From contig OY969794.1 of the NCBI GenBank assembly GCA_963703175.1, positions 1,488,001-1,552,000 of the forward strand: DNA of 64,000 nt. Direction: 5' to 3'. How positions within the stretch are numbered: the stretch's first letter is position 1; the number at the start of each line of letters is the position of its first letter. Origin of the DNA: VRUE01 sp963703175 (GTDB lineage Bacteria; Actinomycetota; Thermoleophilia; Solirubrobacterales; 70-9). Below, in pieces: positions 38,888-47,463 of the stretch. The position numbers and the translations under genes were made by a program. The notes beneath the pieces are model-generated. The model had not been told where the DNA came from. It worked only from the letters and a program-made list of their open reading frames with translations, and made no database searches.

Positions 38888-39618
38888 GCGACCCCGAGCC
38901 TAGCGTTGTCGATACCCAGGGCCGCCGGCTCGGTGGCGACGGGGGTGCGCCCGAAGACCTCGCCGAAGCGCGCCACGACCCTGTCGGCAAAGGCGCCGAG
39001 GTCCTGCTCGGCGCCGAGCTCGCGGCCGAGCGAGGTGACGCGGCAGTTGTCGATCCCGCAGGGGACGACCCACTCAAACGGCTGCAGGTCGTTGTTGACG
39101 TTGATCGCCAGCCCGTGCGTGGTGACGCCGCGGCTGACGTGGACGCCGATCGAGCCGATCTTGCGCGCTGCGTCGATGCCGGTTTCCGGCCCCGGCATCC
39201 CTCCCTCGGTCCAGACGCCGGTCAGCCCCTCGATCGTCTGTGCTGAGACGCCGTGCTCGCCCAGCGCCGCGATCGCCACTCGCTCCAGCCGCCGCACATA
39301 CTCATGGACGTCGTCGCCGTAGGGCTTCAGCGAGACGATCGGGTAGGCGACCAGCTGTCCGGGCCCGTGGTAGGTGACGCGGCCGCCGCGGTCGGTGTCG
39401 TGGACTTCGATCCCCTGCATCTCGTACCACTGGCGCTGCATCGGCAGCTCCTCGTCGGTCGAGCGACGGCCGCGGGTGTAGACGGGGTTGTGCTCGAGCA
39501 GCAGCAGAACGTCCGGTACCTCGCCCTCCTGGCGCGCGCCCTCGAGCCATCGCTGAGCTACCAACGCCTCCTCGTAAGGCACGATCCCGCAGCGGACTAC
39601 CAGGATTTCTTCGCTCAC
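38884..39618 (-). CDS. lipB: Octanoyl-[ACP]:protein N-octanoyltransferase
   Basis: 244 residues from GTG 39618; the longer frame to 39678 would enter the divergent gene's start. Signatures: GGRVTYHGPGQLVAYPIV, KIGSIGVHVSRGVTTHGLAI (Lys of the acyl pocket) and VVPCGIDNCRVTSLG with the catalytic Cys. It transfers octanoate from ACP to lipoyl domains for LipA. Operon with lipA. Confidence 0.95.
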   Translation of the reverse strand: MSEEILVVRCGIVPYEEALVAQRWLEGARQEGEVPDVLLLLEHNPVYTRGRRSTDEELPMQRQWYEMQGIEVHDTDRGGRVTYHGPGQLVAYPIVSLKPYGDDVHEYVRRLERVAIAALGEHGVSAQTIEGLTGVWTEGGMPGPETGIDAARKIGSIGVHVSRGVTTHGLAINVNNDLQPFEWVVPCGIDNCRVTSLGRELGAEQDLGAFADRVVARFGEVFGRTPVATEPAALGIDNARLGVA

Positions 39619-39664
39619 CCTTGAAATCGTCGCATGCCGCGGTCTTATCCTTCGGCTTCCCCTA

Positions 39665-41299
39665 ATGGCCCGGTCCAAGAGTCACTCTCAGCCCCTCCTC
39701 CTCCGCCCCGACTGGCTTCCGGCCGTCGCGCTCAGCGCGGCCCTGGCTGCGGCGATGCTGGCCTGGAACCCACCGGTCGGCGATCTCGCCGCTCAGGTCT
39801 TCCGCACCGAGCTCTTCCAGCGTGGCGGCCTGGCGATCTGGAACGGCAGCTGGTACGGCGGTCATTACACCCTTACTTACAGCGTCCTCTTCCCGCCGCT
39901 GGCGGCGCTGCTCGGTCCGCGCCTGGTTGGGACCCTCGCCGTCGTCGCTTCCTCCTACCTGTTCGATCGCCTCGTGCGCGACCGCTGGGGAGAGGCGGCG
40001 CGCTGGGCGACGCTCTGGTTTGCCGCCGGTGTAGTGACGCTGCTCGCCGATGGTCAGCTCACCTTTGCCCTGGGTGTCGCCTTTGGCCTTGCCGCCCTGC
40101 GCGCCCTGCAGACGCGGCGACCCGCTGCGGCGCTTGTCGCCGGCGCCGCCTGCGCGCTCTCCAGCCCAGTGGCGGCGGCCTTCCTCGCTGGCGTGATTCT
40201 CGCCGGCACCTTGCCCCGCGACCGTCGCACCCACCTGGCCGCGACCTGGGTCGCCTGCCTTGCGCTCGGCCTCGTCATCGTCCCCAATATCGCTTTCCCC
40301 GAAGGCGGCGAATTCCCCTTCGCCTTCTCCTCCTATCTGGCGATCCCGCTCTGGTGTGGGGGAGCGTTGCTCGTCACCCGGGGCTTGGCGGTGGAGGAGC
40401 GTCAGTTGCGCCGGGTGCTGATCGCCTATGTATTGGCGGCCACGGTGCTCTGGCTGGCGCCGAACCCGGTCGGCGGCAACGCCGTCCGCCTCGGCGCCCT
40501 GTTCGGCGGTCCGGTCCTCGCCGCGGTCATGCTCGCCCACCGTCCGCGCCTCTCACGCGCCTCGATGCTGCTCCTCTCCCTGGCCTTGGCTGGCGGCCTC
40601 TACTGGCAGGTGACCGCGAGCGTCAACCAGATCGCCCGCAGCGTCGGCGACCCGTCCACGACCGCGACCTACTTCACTCCGGTCGCCACCTGGCTGCGCG
40701 TCCACGACGGTACTGCGGCCCGAGTCGAGGTGCCGCCAACCGCTAACCATTGGGAGTCGGCTTACCTGGCGCCCGGCTTCGAATTGGCGCGCGGCTGGCT
40801 GCGACAGCTCGACACGACGCGCGACGACGTCTTTTATGACGAGCCATTGACCAATCGCGGCTATCGAGCCTGGCTGCACAGCAACGCGATCCGCTACGTG
40901 GCCCTGCCAGATGCGCCGCTCGACTACTCCTCGGTGGTCGAGCGGCGGCTGATCCTGAGCAACCCGCCCTACCTTGAGCCCCGCTGGAGCGATGCTCACT
41001 GGCGCATCTACGAGGTGCGCGACCCGGCACCGCTGGTGCAACCGCTCGGCGTCGGAACCGCCCACGTCCGCTCGGTTGGACACAGTGGCTTCACCCTCGA
41101 CGTGACCCACCCCGGCGAATTCCTCGTCCGCGTCGCCTTCACTCCGTACTGGTCGATAGCCCGCGGCAGCGGCTGCCTGGTCCGTCACGGTGAGTGGACG
41201 ATGGCCCGAGCGAGCCGCCCAGGCATCTTCCGGGTTTCCGCCGACTTCTCACTAGGCCGCGCGTGGAACGCAGTAACCGGCGCCCGCAAGACCTGCTGA
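39665..41299 (+). CDS. Polytopic membrane protein, GT-C glycosyltransferase-like
   Basis: 544 residues. About ten hydrophobic helices occupy residues 15-330, followed by a soluble C-terminal domain (about 335-544) with PTANHWESAYLAPGFELARG and GEFLVRVAFTPYW. The first extracytoplasmic loop (GDLAAQVFRTELFQRGGLAI) has acidic and aromatic residues in the position of GT-C loop 1, and NGSWYGGHYTLTYSVLFPP is typical of mannosyltransferase-like actinobacterial proteins. Donor and acceptor unknown. It may be a polyprenol-linked sugar transferase. Divergent from lipB, convergent with pdhC. Confidence 0.7.
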   Translation: MARSKSHSQPLLLRPDWLPAVALSAALAAAMLAWNPPVGDLAAQVFRTELFQRGGLAIWNGSWYGGHYTLTYSVLFPPLAALLGPRLVGTLAVVASSYLFDRLVRDRWGEAARWATLWFAAGVVTLLADGQLTFALGVAFGLAALRALQTRRPAAALVAGAACALSSPVAAAFLAGVILAGTLPRDRRTHLAATWVACLALGLVIVPNIAFPEGGEFPFAFSSYLAIPLWCGGALLVTRGLAVEERQLRRVLIAYVLAATVLWLAPNPVGGNAVRLGALFGGPVLAAVMLAHRPRLSRASMLLLSLALAGGLYWQVTASVNQIARSVGDPSTTATYFTPVATWLRVHDGTAARVEVPPTANHWESAYLAPGFELARGWLRQLDTTRDDVFYDEPLTNRGYRAWLHSNAIRYVALPDAPLDYSSVVERRLILSNPPYLEPRWSDAHWRIYEVRDPAPLVQPLGVGTAHVRSVGHSGFTLDVTHPGEFLVRVAFTPYWSIARGSGCLVRHGEWTMARASRPGIFRVSADFSLGRAWNAVTGARKTC

Positions 41300-41303
41300 G
41301 ACC

Positions 41304-41402
41304 ACCCGGTAGGGGTGGAACGTCTTGTACTTTTTTTGCGGCGGCATCCTCGGACGGTTGTCGACTGTCTTCAAAAAAAGTTAAGTGGAACCCCTACCGG
41401 GT
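41304..41402. terminator. Long two-part inverted repeat between convergent genes
   Basis: ACCCGGTAGGGGT (41304-41316) and ACCCCTACCGGGT (41390-41402) pair perfectly over 13 bp. Inside them ACTTTTTTTG (41329-41338) pairs with CAAAAAAAGT (41372-41381). The symmetric A and T tracts suit a bidirectional terminator for the membrane gene and pdhC. The size also fits a REP- or MITE-like element. Confidence 0.65.
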
Positions 41403-41403
41403 C

Positions 41404-42717
41404 TCAGAGAGCTAATGAGAGCGGCTCCTCGAGCAATGCTTTGATCCTCGCCAGGAACTCCGCGGCGGGGGCGCCGTAGAGGATGCGGTGGTCGCAGGCA
41501 AGGTCGACCTGCATCATGTGGGCGGTGGTTATCTCGCCGTTGCGGACGACCGGGCGCTCTTCGATCGCGCCGACGGCGAGGATCGCCGCCTGCGGGGGGT
41601 TGATCACCGCGGAGAAGCCGTCGATTCCGTACATCCCCAAGTTGGAGACGGTGAAGGTGGCGCCCGAGAGCTCGGGCGGCGTGATCTGCCCGTCGCGCAC
41701 CCGCTGCGCCAACTCGCGCGACTCCAAGGCCAGCTGCCGCAACCCTTTGCGGTCGGCGTCAAAAAGGGTAGGGACGACGAGCGCATCCTTGGCCGCCACC
41801 GCGACACCGACATTGACCCGCGAGTAGAGCTCAAAGCGCCCATCCCGATAAGCCCCGTTGGCGCGAGGGTGCTCCCGCAGCGCCAGCGCACAGGCCTTGA
41901 CCACCATGTCGTTAAACGACGGCACGACGGAGTCCTCTGCGGCCAGCGCTTTGAGCTTCCCCCGCCCCTCGACTGCCTGACTCATATCCACCGAAGCGCG
42001 CAGGTAGAAATGCGGCGCAGTCGCCTTCGACTCGGACATCCTCCGAGCGATCACCTGCTGGGTCTTCGACAGCTCCTCATAAGTCGCTTGGCCCTTGGCC
42101 GTCTCAGCCGCGGGTCCTGCCACGGCAGGTTCCCCCATGTGCTCGGATCTCGCTTCGCGATCTCCTCCGCTATGGGGGACCCCCCCTGCCGCGTCACCCG
42201 CGGGTGACGCGCTCTCGACGTCCGCCTTGACGATTCTGCCGCCCGGTCCTGAGCCGCGAAGCTTTGAGAGATCAAGCTGCCTCTCTTTGGCGAGCCGTCG
42301 GGCTAGCGGGGAAGCTTTTGTCCTGTGACCGTTGCCATCTCCCGCGGGTGGCGCGGTAGGGGGGACCTCCCCTGAGGAAGCTTTAGCTACCGGAAGGGGA
42401 GGTGGGTCCCCTGCCGTGACAGGACCCGCGGGCCGGGACTCCTTGGTCCCTTCATCCTCCACCGAGGCCCCTGAACCCTCATCCGAATCGCCAACCCGCG
42501 CGATCGGCGTCCCGATAGCAACGGTCTCACCCTCGTCGACCAGGATCTCGGTCAGGGTTCCGGCGGTGTCGGATTCATAGGCCATGTTCGCCTTGTCGGT
42601 CTCGATTTCGACCAGCTCGTCGCCGACCACCACCTCATCGCCGACAGCCTTCAACCACTGCAGAACCGTCCCCTCCTCCATCGAGTCGGACAGCCGCGGC
42701 ATGACGATGTCGGCCAT
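41404..42717 (-). CDS. pdhC: Dihydrolipoamide acyltransferase (E2) of the pyruvate dehydrogenase-type complex
   Basis: 437 residues. One lipoyl domain (1-78) with the modified lysine in EIETDKANMAYES, a linker (about 80-135), a peripheral-subunit-binding domain (ASPLARRLAKERQLDLSKLR to GGRIVKADV), a second linker, and a catalytic domain (about 210-437) with the active-site DHRILYGAPAAEFL. Both linkers contain palindromic DNA elements and encode Gly/Pro/Ser/Glu-rich sequence. TGATG overlap with pdhB. Last gene of the leftward cluster. Substrate could also be a branched-chain acyl group. Confidence 0.93.
   Translation of the reverse strand: MADIVMPRLSDSMEEGTVLQWLKAVGDEVVVGDELVEIETDKANMAYESDTAGTLTEILVDEGETVAIGTPIARVGDSDEGSGASVEDEGTKESRPAGPVTAGDPPPLPVAKASSGEVPPTAPPAGDGNGHRTKASPLARRLAKERQLDLSKLRGSGPGGRIVKADVESASPAGDAAGGVPHSGGDREARSEHMGEPAVAGPAAETAKGQATYEELSKTQQVIARRMSESKATAPHFYLRASVDMSQAVEGRGKLKALAAEDSVVPSFNDMVVKACALALREHPRANGAYRDGRFELYSRVNVGVAVAAKDALVVPTLFDADRKGLRQLALESRELAQRVRDGQITPPELSGATFTVSNLGMYGIDGFSAVINPPQAAILAVGAIEERPVVRNGEITTAHMMQVDLACDHRILYGAPAAEFLARIKALLEEPLSLAL
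42121..42210. repeat. REP-like palindromic element inside pdhC (second linker)
   Basis: GGCAGGTTCCCCCAT (from 42124) pairs imperfectly with ATGGGGGACCCCCCCTGCC (to 42190), and a perfect 20-bp palindrome GCGTCACCCGCGGGTGACGC follows (42191-42210). It is in frame and codes a low-complexity linker, so the protein tolerates it. A similar hairpin occurs at 63273. Confidence 0.6.
42355..42415. repeat. REP-like palindromic element inside pdhC (first linker)
   Basis: GGTAGGGGGGACCTCCCC (42356-42372) and GGGGAGGTGGGTCCCCTGCC (42396-42415) form a second imperfect hairpin within coding DNA, flanked by CCGCGGG repeats. Encodes a Pro/Gly/Ser-rich linker segment before the E1/E3-binding domain. Confidence 0.55.
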
Positions 42718-43709
42718 CAGATCGTCCCCTCCAACGTCGCCAGGGCCGCCTGCACGACGTGCTCCTCGTGCGGGATCGCCGCCTGCTCCAATCGTTTGGC
42801 ATAGGGCATGTGGACGTCGGCGCCGGTTACCCGTTGCACCGGCGCGTCGAGGTGGTCGAAGGCCTGCTCGGTGATCAGCGTCGAGAGGTTGGCGCCGACG
42901 CCGCCGTGCGGCCAGCCCTCCTCGACGATCACCGCCCGGTTGGTCTTGCGCACCGACTCGACGATCGTGTCGAGGTCGAGCGGGCGCAGCGTGCGCGGAT
43001 CGATCACCTCGGCCTCGACTCCGTGCTCGTGCGCGAGCACCCGGGCCGCCTCCTCGGCGATGTGGGCCATCTTGAGGATGCCGACGATCGTCACGTCGTC
43101 GCCCTCGCGCCGCACCGCCGCTTCGCCGAAGCGCAGTTCCTCGCCCTCGCCGTCCTCGGCGACCTCGCCGCGGGTGCCGTAGAGGCTCTCGTGCTCGATG
43201 AAGACGACCGGGTTGTCGTTGCGGATCGCCGCCTTCAGCAGCGCCTTACCGTCGGCCGGGGTCGAGGGGCACGCGACCAGTAGTCCCGGCACTTGTAGGT
43301 AGAGGGCCTCGAAGCTGTGCGAGTGGGTGGGGCCGAGCTGGTGGCCGCCGCCGCCCGGCATGCGGATCACCAGCGGCACCCGCGCCTGGCCGTTGAACAT
43401 ATAGGGGATCGCGGCGGCGTGGTTGACGATCTGATCCAGCGCCAGCAGCGAGAAGTTGACCGTCATCAGCTCGACCACCGGCCGCAGCCCGCCCATCGCC
43501 GCGCCGACCCCGGCGCCGACGATCGTGTTCTCGGAGATCGGCGTGTCGCGTACCCGCCGCTCGCCGAACTCTTCGAGCAGCCCCTCGGTCACCTTGAAGG
43601 CACCCTGGAAGACGCCGACGTCCTCGCCCATGACGAAGACCGCCTCGTCGGCGCGCATCTCCTCGGCCATCGCGTCGCGCAGCGCCTCCCGCATCCGCAG
43701 CATCGCCAT
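42717..43709 (-). CDS. pdhB: 2-oxoacid dehydrogenase E1 component, beta subunit
   Basis: 330 residues. Signatures of E1-beta: VFVMGEDVGVFQGAFKVTEG, DTPISENTIVGAGVGAAMGG, MPGGGGHQLGPTHSHSFEA and VIDPRTLRPLDLDTIVESV. It pairs with E1-alpha to form the TPP-binding heterotetramer. Its start overlaps the pdhA stop by one base and its stop overlaps the pdhC ATG, so translation is coupled. The central HSHSFEALYLQVPGL is the substrate-channel region. Confidence 0.95.
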   Translation of the reverse strand: MAMLRMREALRDAMAEEMRADEAVFVMGEDVGVFQGAFKVTEGLLEEFGERRVRDTPISENTIVGAGVGAAMGGLRPVVELMTVNFSLLALDQIVNHAAAIPYMFNGQARVPLVIRMPGGGGHQLGPTHSHSFEALYLQVPGLLVACPSTPADGKALLKAAIRNDNPVVFIEHESLYGTRGEVAEDGEGEELRFGEAAVRREGDDVTIVGILKMAHIAEEAARVLAHEHGVEAEVIDPRTLRPLDLDTIVESVRKTNRAVIVEEGWPHGGVGANLSTLITEQAFDHLDAPVQRVTGADVHMPYAKRLEQAAIPHEEHVVQAALATLEGTI

Positions 43710-44932
43710 CAGTCGGACGCCTCCTCGATCCCCTCGGTGACGGGATCCTCGACCTCTCCGGCGACCTCCGGCTCAGTTCCCTCCTGGGCGTCGCCGTGCT
43801 CGGCTGGATTTGGCCTGGCCGCGGGCCGCGGGCCGTCCGGCTGGCCGGCGTAGGCGGCGCCGGCCTCGGCCAGCTCGCGCGCCGCCGTCGGCATCGACTC
43901 CTCGCGCTCGCCGCGGTGCGGCTCGGGGCTACGCTCGTCGACTGCGTACCAGCCGGTCTCCTCCTCGACCACATAGAGGTTTTCGTAGAGGCTGTCGAGT
44001 GCGGGTTCGGGCGAGGCATCGGCAGCCTCGACCGCCGCCTTCACCCTCTCCTCGGCTTTGTCGCGCACCTCTTGCACCTCGCGCTCGCCCAGCACTCCGG
44101 CGTCGACACAGCGGCTGGCGAAGGCCTCGATCGGGTCTTTCTGCTGCCACTCCTCGACCTCCTCGCGCTCGCGGTAGACCTCCGGGTCGGCAGCGGAGTG
44201 GCCGCGGTAGCGGTAGGTGAAGGCCTCAAGCACGGTCGGCCGGCGCTCGTCTCGCGCCTGGCGGATCCCCTCGGCGACACCCTCGCGCACCGCGATCACA
44301 TCCATCCCGTCGATCCGCGTGCCGGGGATGCCGTAGCCCTCCGCCTTCTTGGAGAGATCGGTCTGGGCCGAGTGGCGCTCGACCGAGGTGCCCATCCCGT
44401 AGAGGTTGTTCTCGACCAGGAAGAAGACCGGCAGCTGCCAGAGCGCCGCCAGGTTCATCGTCTCGCCGAAGTTGCCGGTGTTGGAGGCACCGTCGCCGAG
44501 CATGCAGACGGTGACCGCGTCCTCGCCCTTGTACTCGGATGAGAGCGCCAGGCCCGCCGCTATCGGCAGGTTGCCCCCGACGATCCCATAGCCACCCATG
44601 AAGCGCCGCTCGCGGTCGAAGATGTGCATCGAGCCGCCGCGTCCGCCGCTGGTTCCGCCGACCCGGCCGAAGAGCTCCGACATCACCCGCTTGGGGTCGG
44701 TGCCGCGGGCGATCGCGTGGCCGTGGGTGCGGTAGGTGCCGATCAGGTAGTCCGTGTCCCGCATCACCGAGGTGGTGCCAACGATCGTCGCCTCCTCGCC
44801 GATCCCCAGGTGGAGGAAGCCGCCCGCTTTGGCTCGTTGGTATTGGCGCCCCGCCTCCTCCTCGAAGCGGCGGATCAGGGTCATCCGCGCGAGCAACTCG
44901 TAACAGGTGCTGGCGTCGGGAAGTTCGGCCAT
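43709..44932 (-). CDS. pdhA: 2-oxoacid dehydrogenase E1 component, alpha subunit
   Basis: 407 residues from ATG 44932 (MAELPDAST); a longer frame to 44980 would overlap the upstream gene. The TPP-binding motif is GDGASNTGNFGETMNLAALW...ENN, preceded by GTYRTHGHAIARG and GGRGGSMHIF; FTYRYRGHSAADPEVYR is the phosphorylation-loop homologue. The last 90 residues form an acidic, Pro-rich extension (EHGDAQEGTEPEVAGEVED) not found in short E1-alphas, possibly flexible. Works with pdhB, pdhC and lpdA in the same operon. Confidence 0.95.
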   Translation of the reverse strand: MAELPDASTCYELLARMTLIRRFEEEAGRQYQRAKAGGFLHLGIGEEATIVGTTSVMRDTDYLIGTYRTHGHAIARGTDPKRVMSELFGRVGGTSGGRGGSMHIFDRERRFMGGYGIVGGNLPIAAGLALSSEYKGEDAVTVCMLGDGASNTGNFGETMNLAALWQLPVFFLVENNLYGMGTSVERHSAQTDLSKKAEGYGIPGTRIDGMDVIAVREGVAEGIRQARDERRPTVLEAFTYRYRGHSAADPEVYREREEVEEWQQKDPIEAFASRCVDAGVLGEREVQEVRDKAEERVKAAVEAADASPEPALDSLYENLYVVEEETGWYAVDERSPEPHRGEREESMPTAARELAEAGAAYAGQPDGPRPAARPNPAEHGDAQEGTEPEVAGEVEDPVTEGIEEASD

Positions 44933-44942
44933 TGAGGCCACC

Positions 44943-45542
44943 TTAGCTCGCGGCGGCGACCGCCTCGTCCACCCGGTCATCTCCCCAGAAGACTTCGTCG
45001 CCGACGACGAGCGAGGGGACGCCGATCACGCCCAGCTCGGCGGCCCGATCGGTCGCCTTGCGCAGGGCCGTCTTGACGCTTTCGGTGCTCGCGGCGTTGG
45101 TGACCGCCTTGGGGTGCAGCTCGCAGGCAGCGGCGGAGATCAGCACGTTGTCGTGCTCACTCAGGTCGCGTCCGGCGGCGAAGGCCTGGCGGAAGGCGGC
45201 GAGGGCGAAGGAGACGGTACGGCCGGTCTGCTTGGCAAAGGTGGCGACGCGCATCGCGAAGAGCATGTTGCCGGGCCAGGGCTCGGGCCAGACGAGTGGA
45301 GCCAGGCCGTAGTCGCGGGCGCGGCGTTCGATCTCGGCCATACCGTCCTCACGCTCTGGTCCGTTGCCCCACGATTCGCGGCCGAAGCGTTGAAACAGCC
45401 CGCCGAGCAGGATCGGCTGCCACTCTGGCTGCTCCAGTTCGGCATCGGTGAAGAGCCCGCTGATCCGCTCTGCGGTCAGGTACGCGTAGGGCGAGCCCAG
45501 GTCGAAGTAGAAGGTCGCCCTAGGCGTGGGTGGCCCAGCCAT
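44943..45542 (-). CDS. DsbA-fold protein, 2-hydroxychromene-2-carboxylate isomerase-like
   Basis: 199 residues. FYFDLGSPYAYLTAERI at the N-terminus carries SPYAYL in place of a CxxC, as in HCCA isomerases and kappa glutathione transferases, and LGVIGVPSLVVGDEVFWGDD is the family's cis-Pro and C-terminal strand. WPEPWPGNMLFAMR lies in the helical insert. Probably a thiol-cofactor-dependent isomerase or transferase. It sits between lpdA and pdhA; its 5' end overlaps the lpdA stop by 23 bp. No known PDH role. Confidence 0.85.
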   Translation of the reverse strand: MAGPPTPRATFYFDLGSPYAYLTAERISGLFTDAELEQPEWQPILLGGLFQRFGRESWGNGPEREDGMAEIERRARDYGLAPLVWPEPWPGNMLFAMRVATFAKQTGRTVSFALAAFRQAFAAGRDLSEHDNVLISAAACELHPKAVTNAASTESVKTALRKATDRAAELGVIGVPSLVVGDEVFWGDDRVDEAVAAAS

Positions 45543-46887
45543 CTACCGCCCGCGCCGCTTCGAAGATCGCCTCGGAGATCGTCGGGTGGGGATGGACTAT
45601 CCGCGCCAGCTCCTGGTAGCCGCCCTCCAACGCCATCATCGCCACCAGCTCGGCGATCATGTCGCAGGCGCGGTTGCCGACGATGTGGGCGCCGAGGATC
45701 TCCCCGTACTTGGAGTCGACGACGAGCTTGACCAGGCCGTCTTTGTCGTCGTAGACGGTCGCCGCGCCGACCCCGCCCAGCTTCAGCTTGCCGACCTTGA
45801 CGTCGTGACCGGCCTCTTTGGCTGCCACCTCGGTGAGGCCGACGCTGGCGACCTGCGGGTGGCAGAAAGTGGCACCGGCGACGAGGTTCTGGTCGACCGG
45901 GTGGGTTGGCGCACCGGCGGCGTGCTCGACCGCGACGACGCCCTCCTCGGAGGCCTTGTGGGCGAGCGCCTTGGCGTTGACCATGTCGCCGATCGCGTAG
46001 ACCTTGGGGTTCGAGGTGCGGCCGAACTCCTCTACCTTGACCTTGCCGTTGCCCTCCAGCTCGACGCCCGCCGCGTCCAAGCCGAGCCCCTCGACATCGG
46101 TGGCCCGGCCGCCGGCGACGCAGAGGTAGTCGACCTCGGCCGAGCTGTCGCCGTAGGTGAACTTGACCGAGCTGTCGCCGGCCTCGACGTTCTCGACCGG
46201 GGCGCCGGTGGAAATCGTGATGTTCTGCTTCTTGAAGGCCCGCTCGACCACCCGCGCCATGTCCTTGTCCTCGGCGGGAAGGATCTGGTCGAGCATCTCG
46301 ATCAGCAGCACCTCGGTGCCGAAGCGGCCGTAGGCAGAAGCGATCTCGCACCCCGAGGCGCCAGCGCCGACCACGGCGATCTTCTTTGGCTGCTCGGCGA
46401 GTGACCAGGTGCCCCAGGTGTCGAGGACGCGGTCGCCGAACTCGACTCCGGGAATGGGCAGCGCGGTAGAGCCGGTGGCAAGCACCACAGCCCCCGCCTC
46501 GTAGACGTCGTCGCCGACCTGGACGTTCCCCTCGGCGGTGAGGGCGCCGTGACCGGCGATCATCGTCACCTTGTTTTTGTCCCAGAGCATCTTCACGCCG
46601 CCCGACAGCGACTCCGATACGGCGGCGCGGCGCTTGCCCAGCGCGTCCCAGTCAACCGAGACGTCCTTGGCGACGACGCCGAGCTCGGCGCTGTTGCACG
46701 CCTGGTCGTAGATCTCAGCGCTGTGCAGGACGGTCTTGGCTGGGATGCAGGCGTAGTTGAGGCAGCGCCCACCCGGTTTGTCGCGCTCGACCACGGCGGT
46801 CTTGCGGCCGAGCTGGGCGGAACGGATCGCGGCGACGTAGCCGCCGGGCCCCCCGCCAATGACGATCGTGTCGAAGGAGTCGGCCAA
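45520..46887 (-). CDS. lpdA: Dihydrolipoyl dehydrogenase (E3)
   Basis: 455 residues. FAD motif TIVIGGGPGGYVAAIRSAQL, redox-active disulfide GGRCLNYACIPAKT (the usual GGTCLNxGCIPSK with changed flanks), NAD motif IAVVGAGASGCEIASAYGRF, and the C-terminal dimer motif MALEGGYQELARIVHPHPTISE with catalytic His-Glu. It reoxidises E2 lipoyl groups with NAD+. First PDH-complex gene of the cluster, 75 bp after the four-helix membrane gene. Confidence 0.95.
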   Translation of the reverse strand: MADSFDTIVIGGGPGGYVAAIRSAQLGRKTAVVERDKPGGRCLNYACIPAKTVLHSAEIYDQACNSAELGVVAKDVSVDWDALGKRRAAVSESLSGGVKMLWDKNKVTMIAGHGALTAEGNVQVGDDVYEAGAVVLATGSTALPIPGVEFGDRVLDTWGTWSLAEQPKKIAVVGAGASGCEIASAYGRFGTEVLLIEMLDQILPAEDKDMARVVERAFKKQNITISTGAPVENVEAGDSSVKFTYGDSSAEVDYLCVAGGRATDVEGLGLDAAGVELEGNGKVKVEEFGRTSNPKVYAIGDMVNAKALAHKASEEGVVAVEHAAGAPTHPVDQNLVAGATFCHPQVASVGLTEVAAKEAGHDVKVGKLKLGGVGAATVYDDKDGLVKLVVDSKYGEILGAHIVGNRACDMIAELVAMMALEGGYQELARIVHPHPTISEAIFEAARAVDGWATHA

Positions 46888-46962
46888 GAGGTTCTGAGCC
46901 TATAGAACCCCAGATCGTGGTTCCTTAATCACGTATTGCGTGACAAAGGACCCACGCGATGC

Positions 46963-47463
46963 TTAGTTGCGGCTCGGCATCTGAATCCGCGCCATCGCTT
47001 TGACCATGAAGTAGAAGAAGCTGCCGGCGACGACCAGGAGGCCGAAGGTCGCGGCGAACTGGGCAACGCTAGAGACCTGCACGGCGAGGCCGAAGACGGC
47101 GCTGAAGATGAGGAAGACGAGCAGTAGCTGGAAGCCGAGCACGGCCCAGTAGCGGGCGCGCCACATGCCCCAGGACATCACGCCCATGATCAGGGCGGGG
47201 GCGAGTACCTGGGCGAGGCGGGGTTTCTCGCCGTTGACCTCGGCGCCCGCCAGGTAGCTGATCAGGACTGAGGCAGCGATCAGCGCGGCGACGACGGCGC
47301 CGATCGTGACCACGAGCGGCCGCTCGCCTTCGGCCAGCGGCTCGAGGCCCTCACGGGCCTCCTGGTTGCGTTCCTCGGCACGGGCGTAGCCGTGCTCCAT
47401 CCGCTCGCGCGGCGTAGGGGCATCGGCGCCACGTTGCTTGCGCTTGCGGGGGGCGTCAGCCAC
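46963..47463 (-). CDS. Four-helix membrane protein of unknown function
   Basis: 166 residues from GTG 47463, overlapping the thiE stop by 8 bp; a longer open frame antisense-free to 47676 lies inside thiE and is rejected. A basic N-terminus (APRKRKQRG) and a charged helix (HGYARAEERNQEAREGLEPL) precede four hydrophobic segments (LVVTIGAVVAALIAASVLIS, LAQVLAPALIMGVMSWGMW, WAVLGFQLLLVFLIFSAVFG, FGLLVVAGSFFYFMVKAMA). Family not recognised; actinobacterial genomes often have such a protein beside lpdA. Likely co-transcribed with thiE. Confidence 0.7.
   Translation of the reverse strand: MADAPRKRKQRGADAPTPRERMEHGYARAEERNQEAREGLEPLAEGERPLVVTIGAVVAALIAASVLISYLAGAEVNGEKPRLAQVLAPALIMGVMSWGMWRARYWAVLGFQLLLVFLIFSAVFGLAVQVSSVAQFAATFGLLVVAGSFFYFMVKAMARIQMPSRN

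Noticed and set aside
37595..39322. 575-codon plus-strand frame
   Set aside because: Spans antisense of lipA and lipB, both with complete catalytic motifs; composition is Arg/Ala/Leu shadow type.
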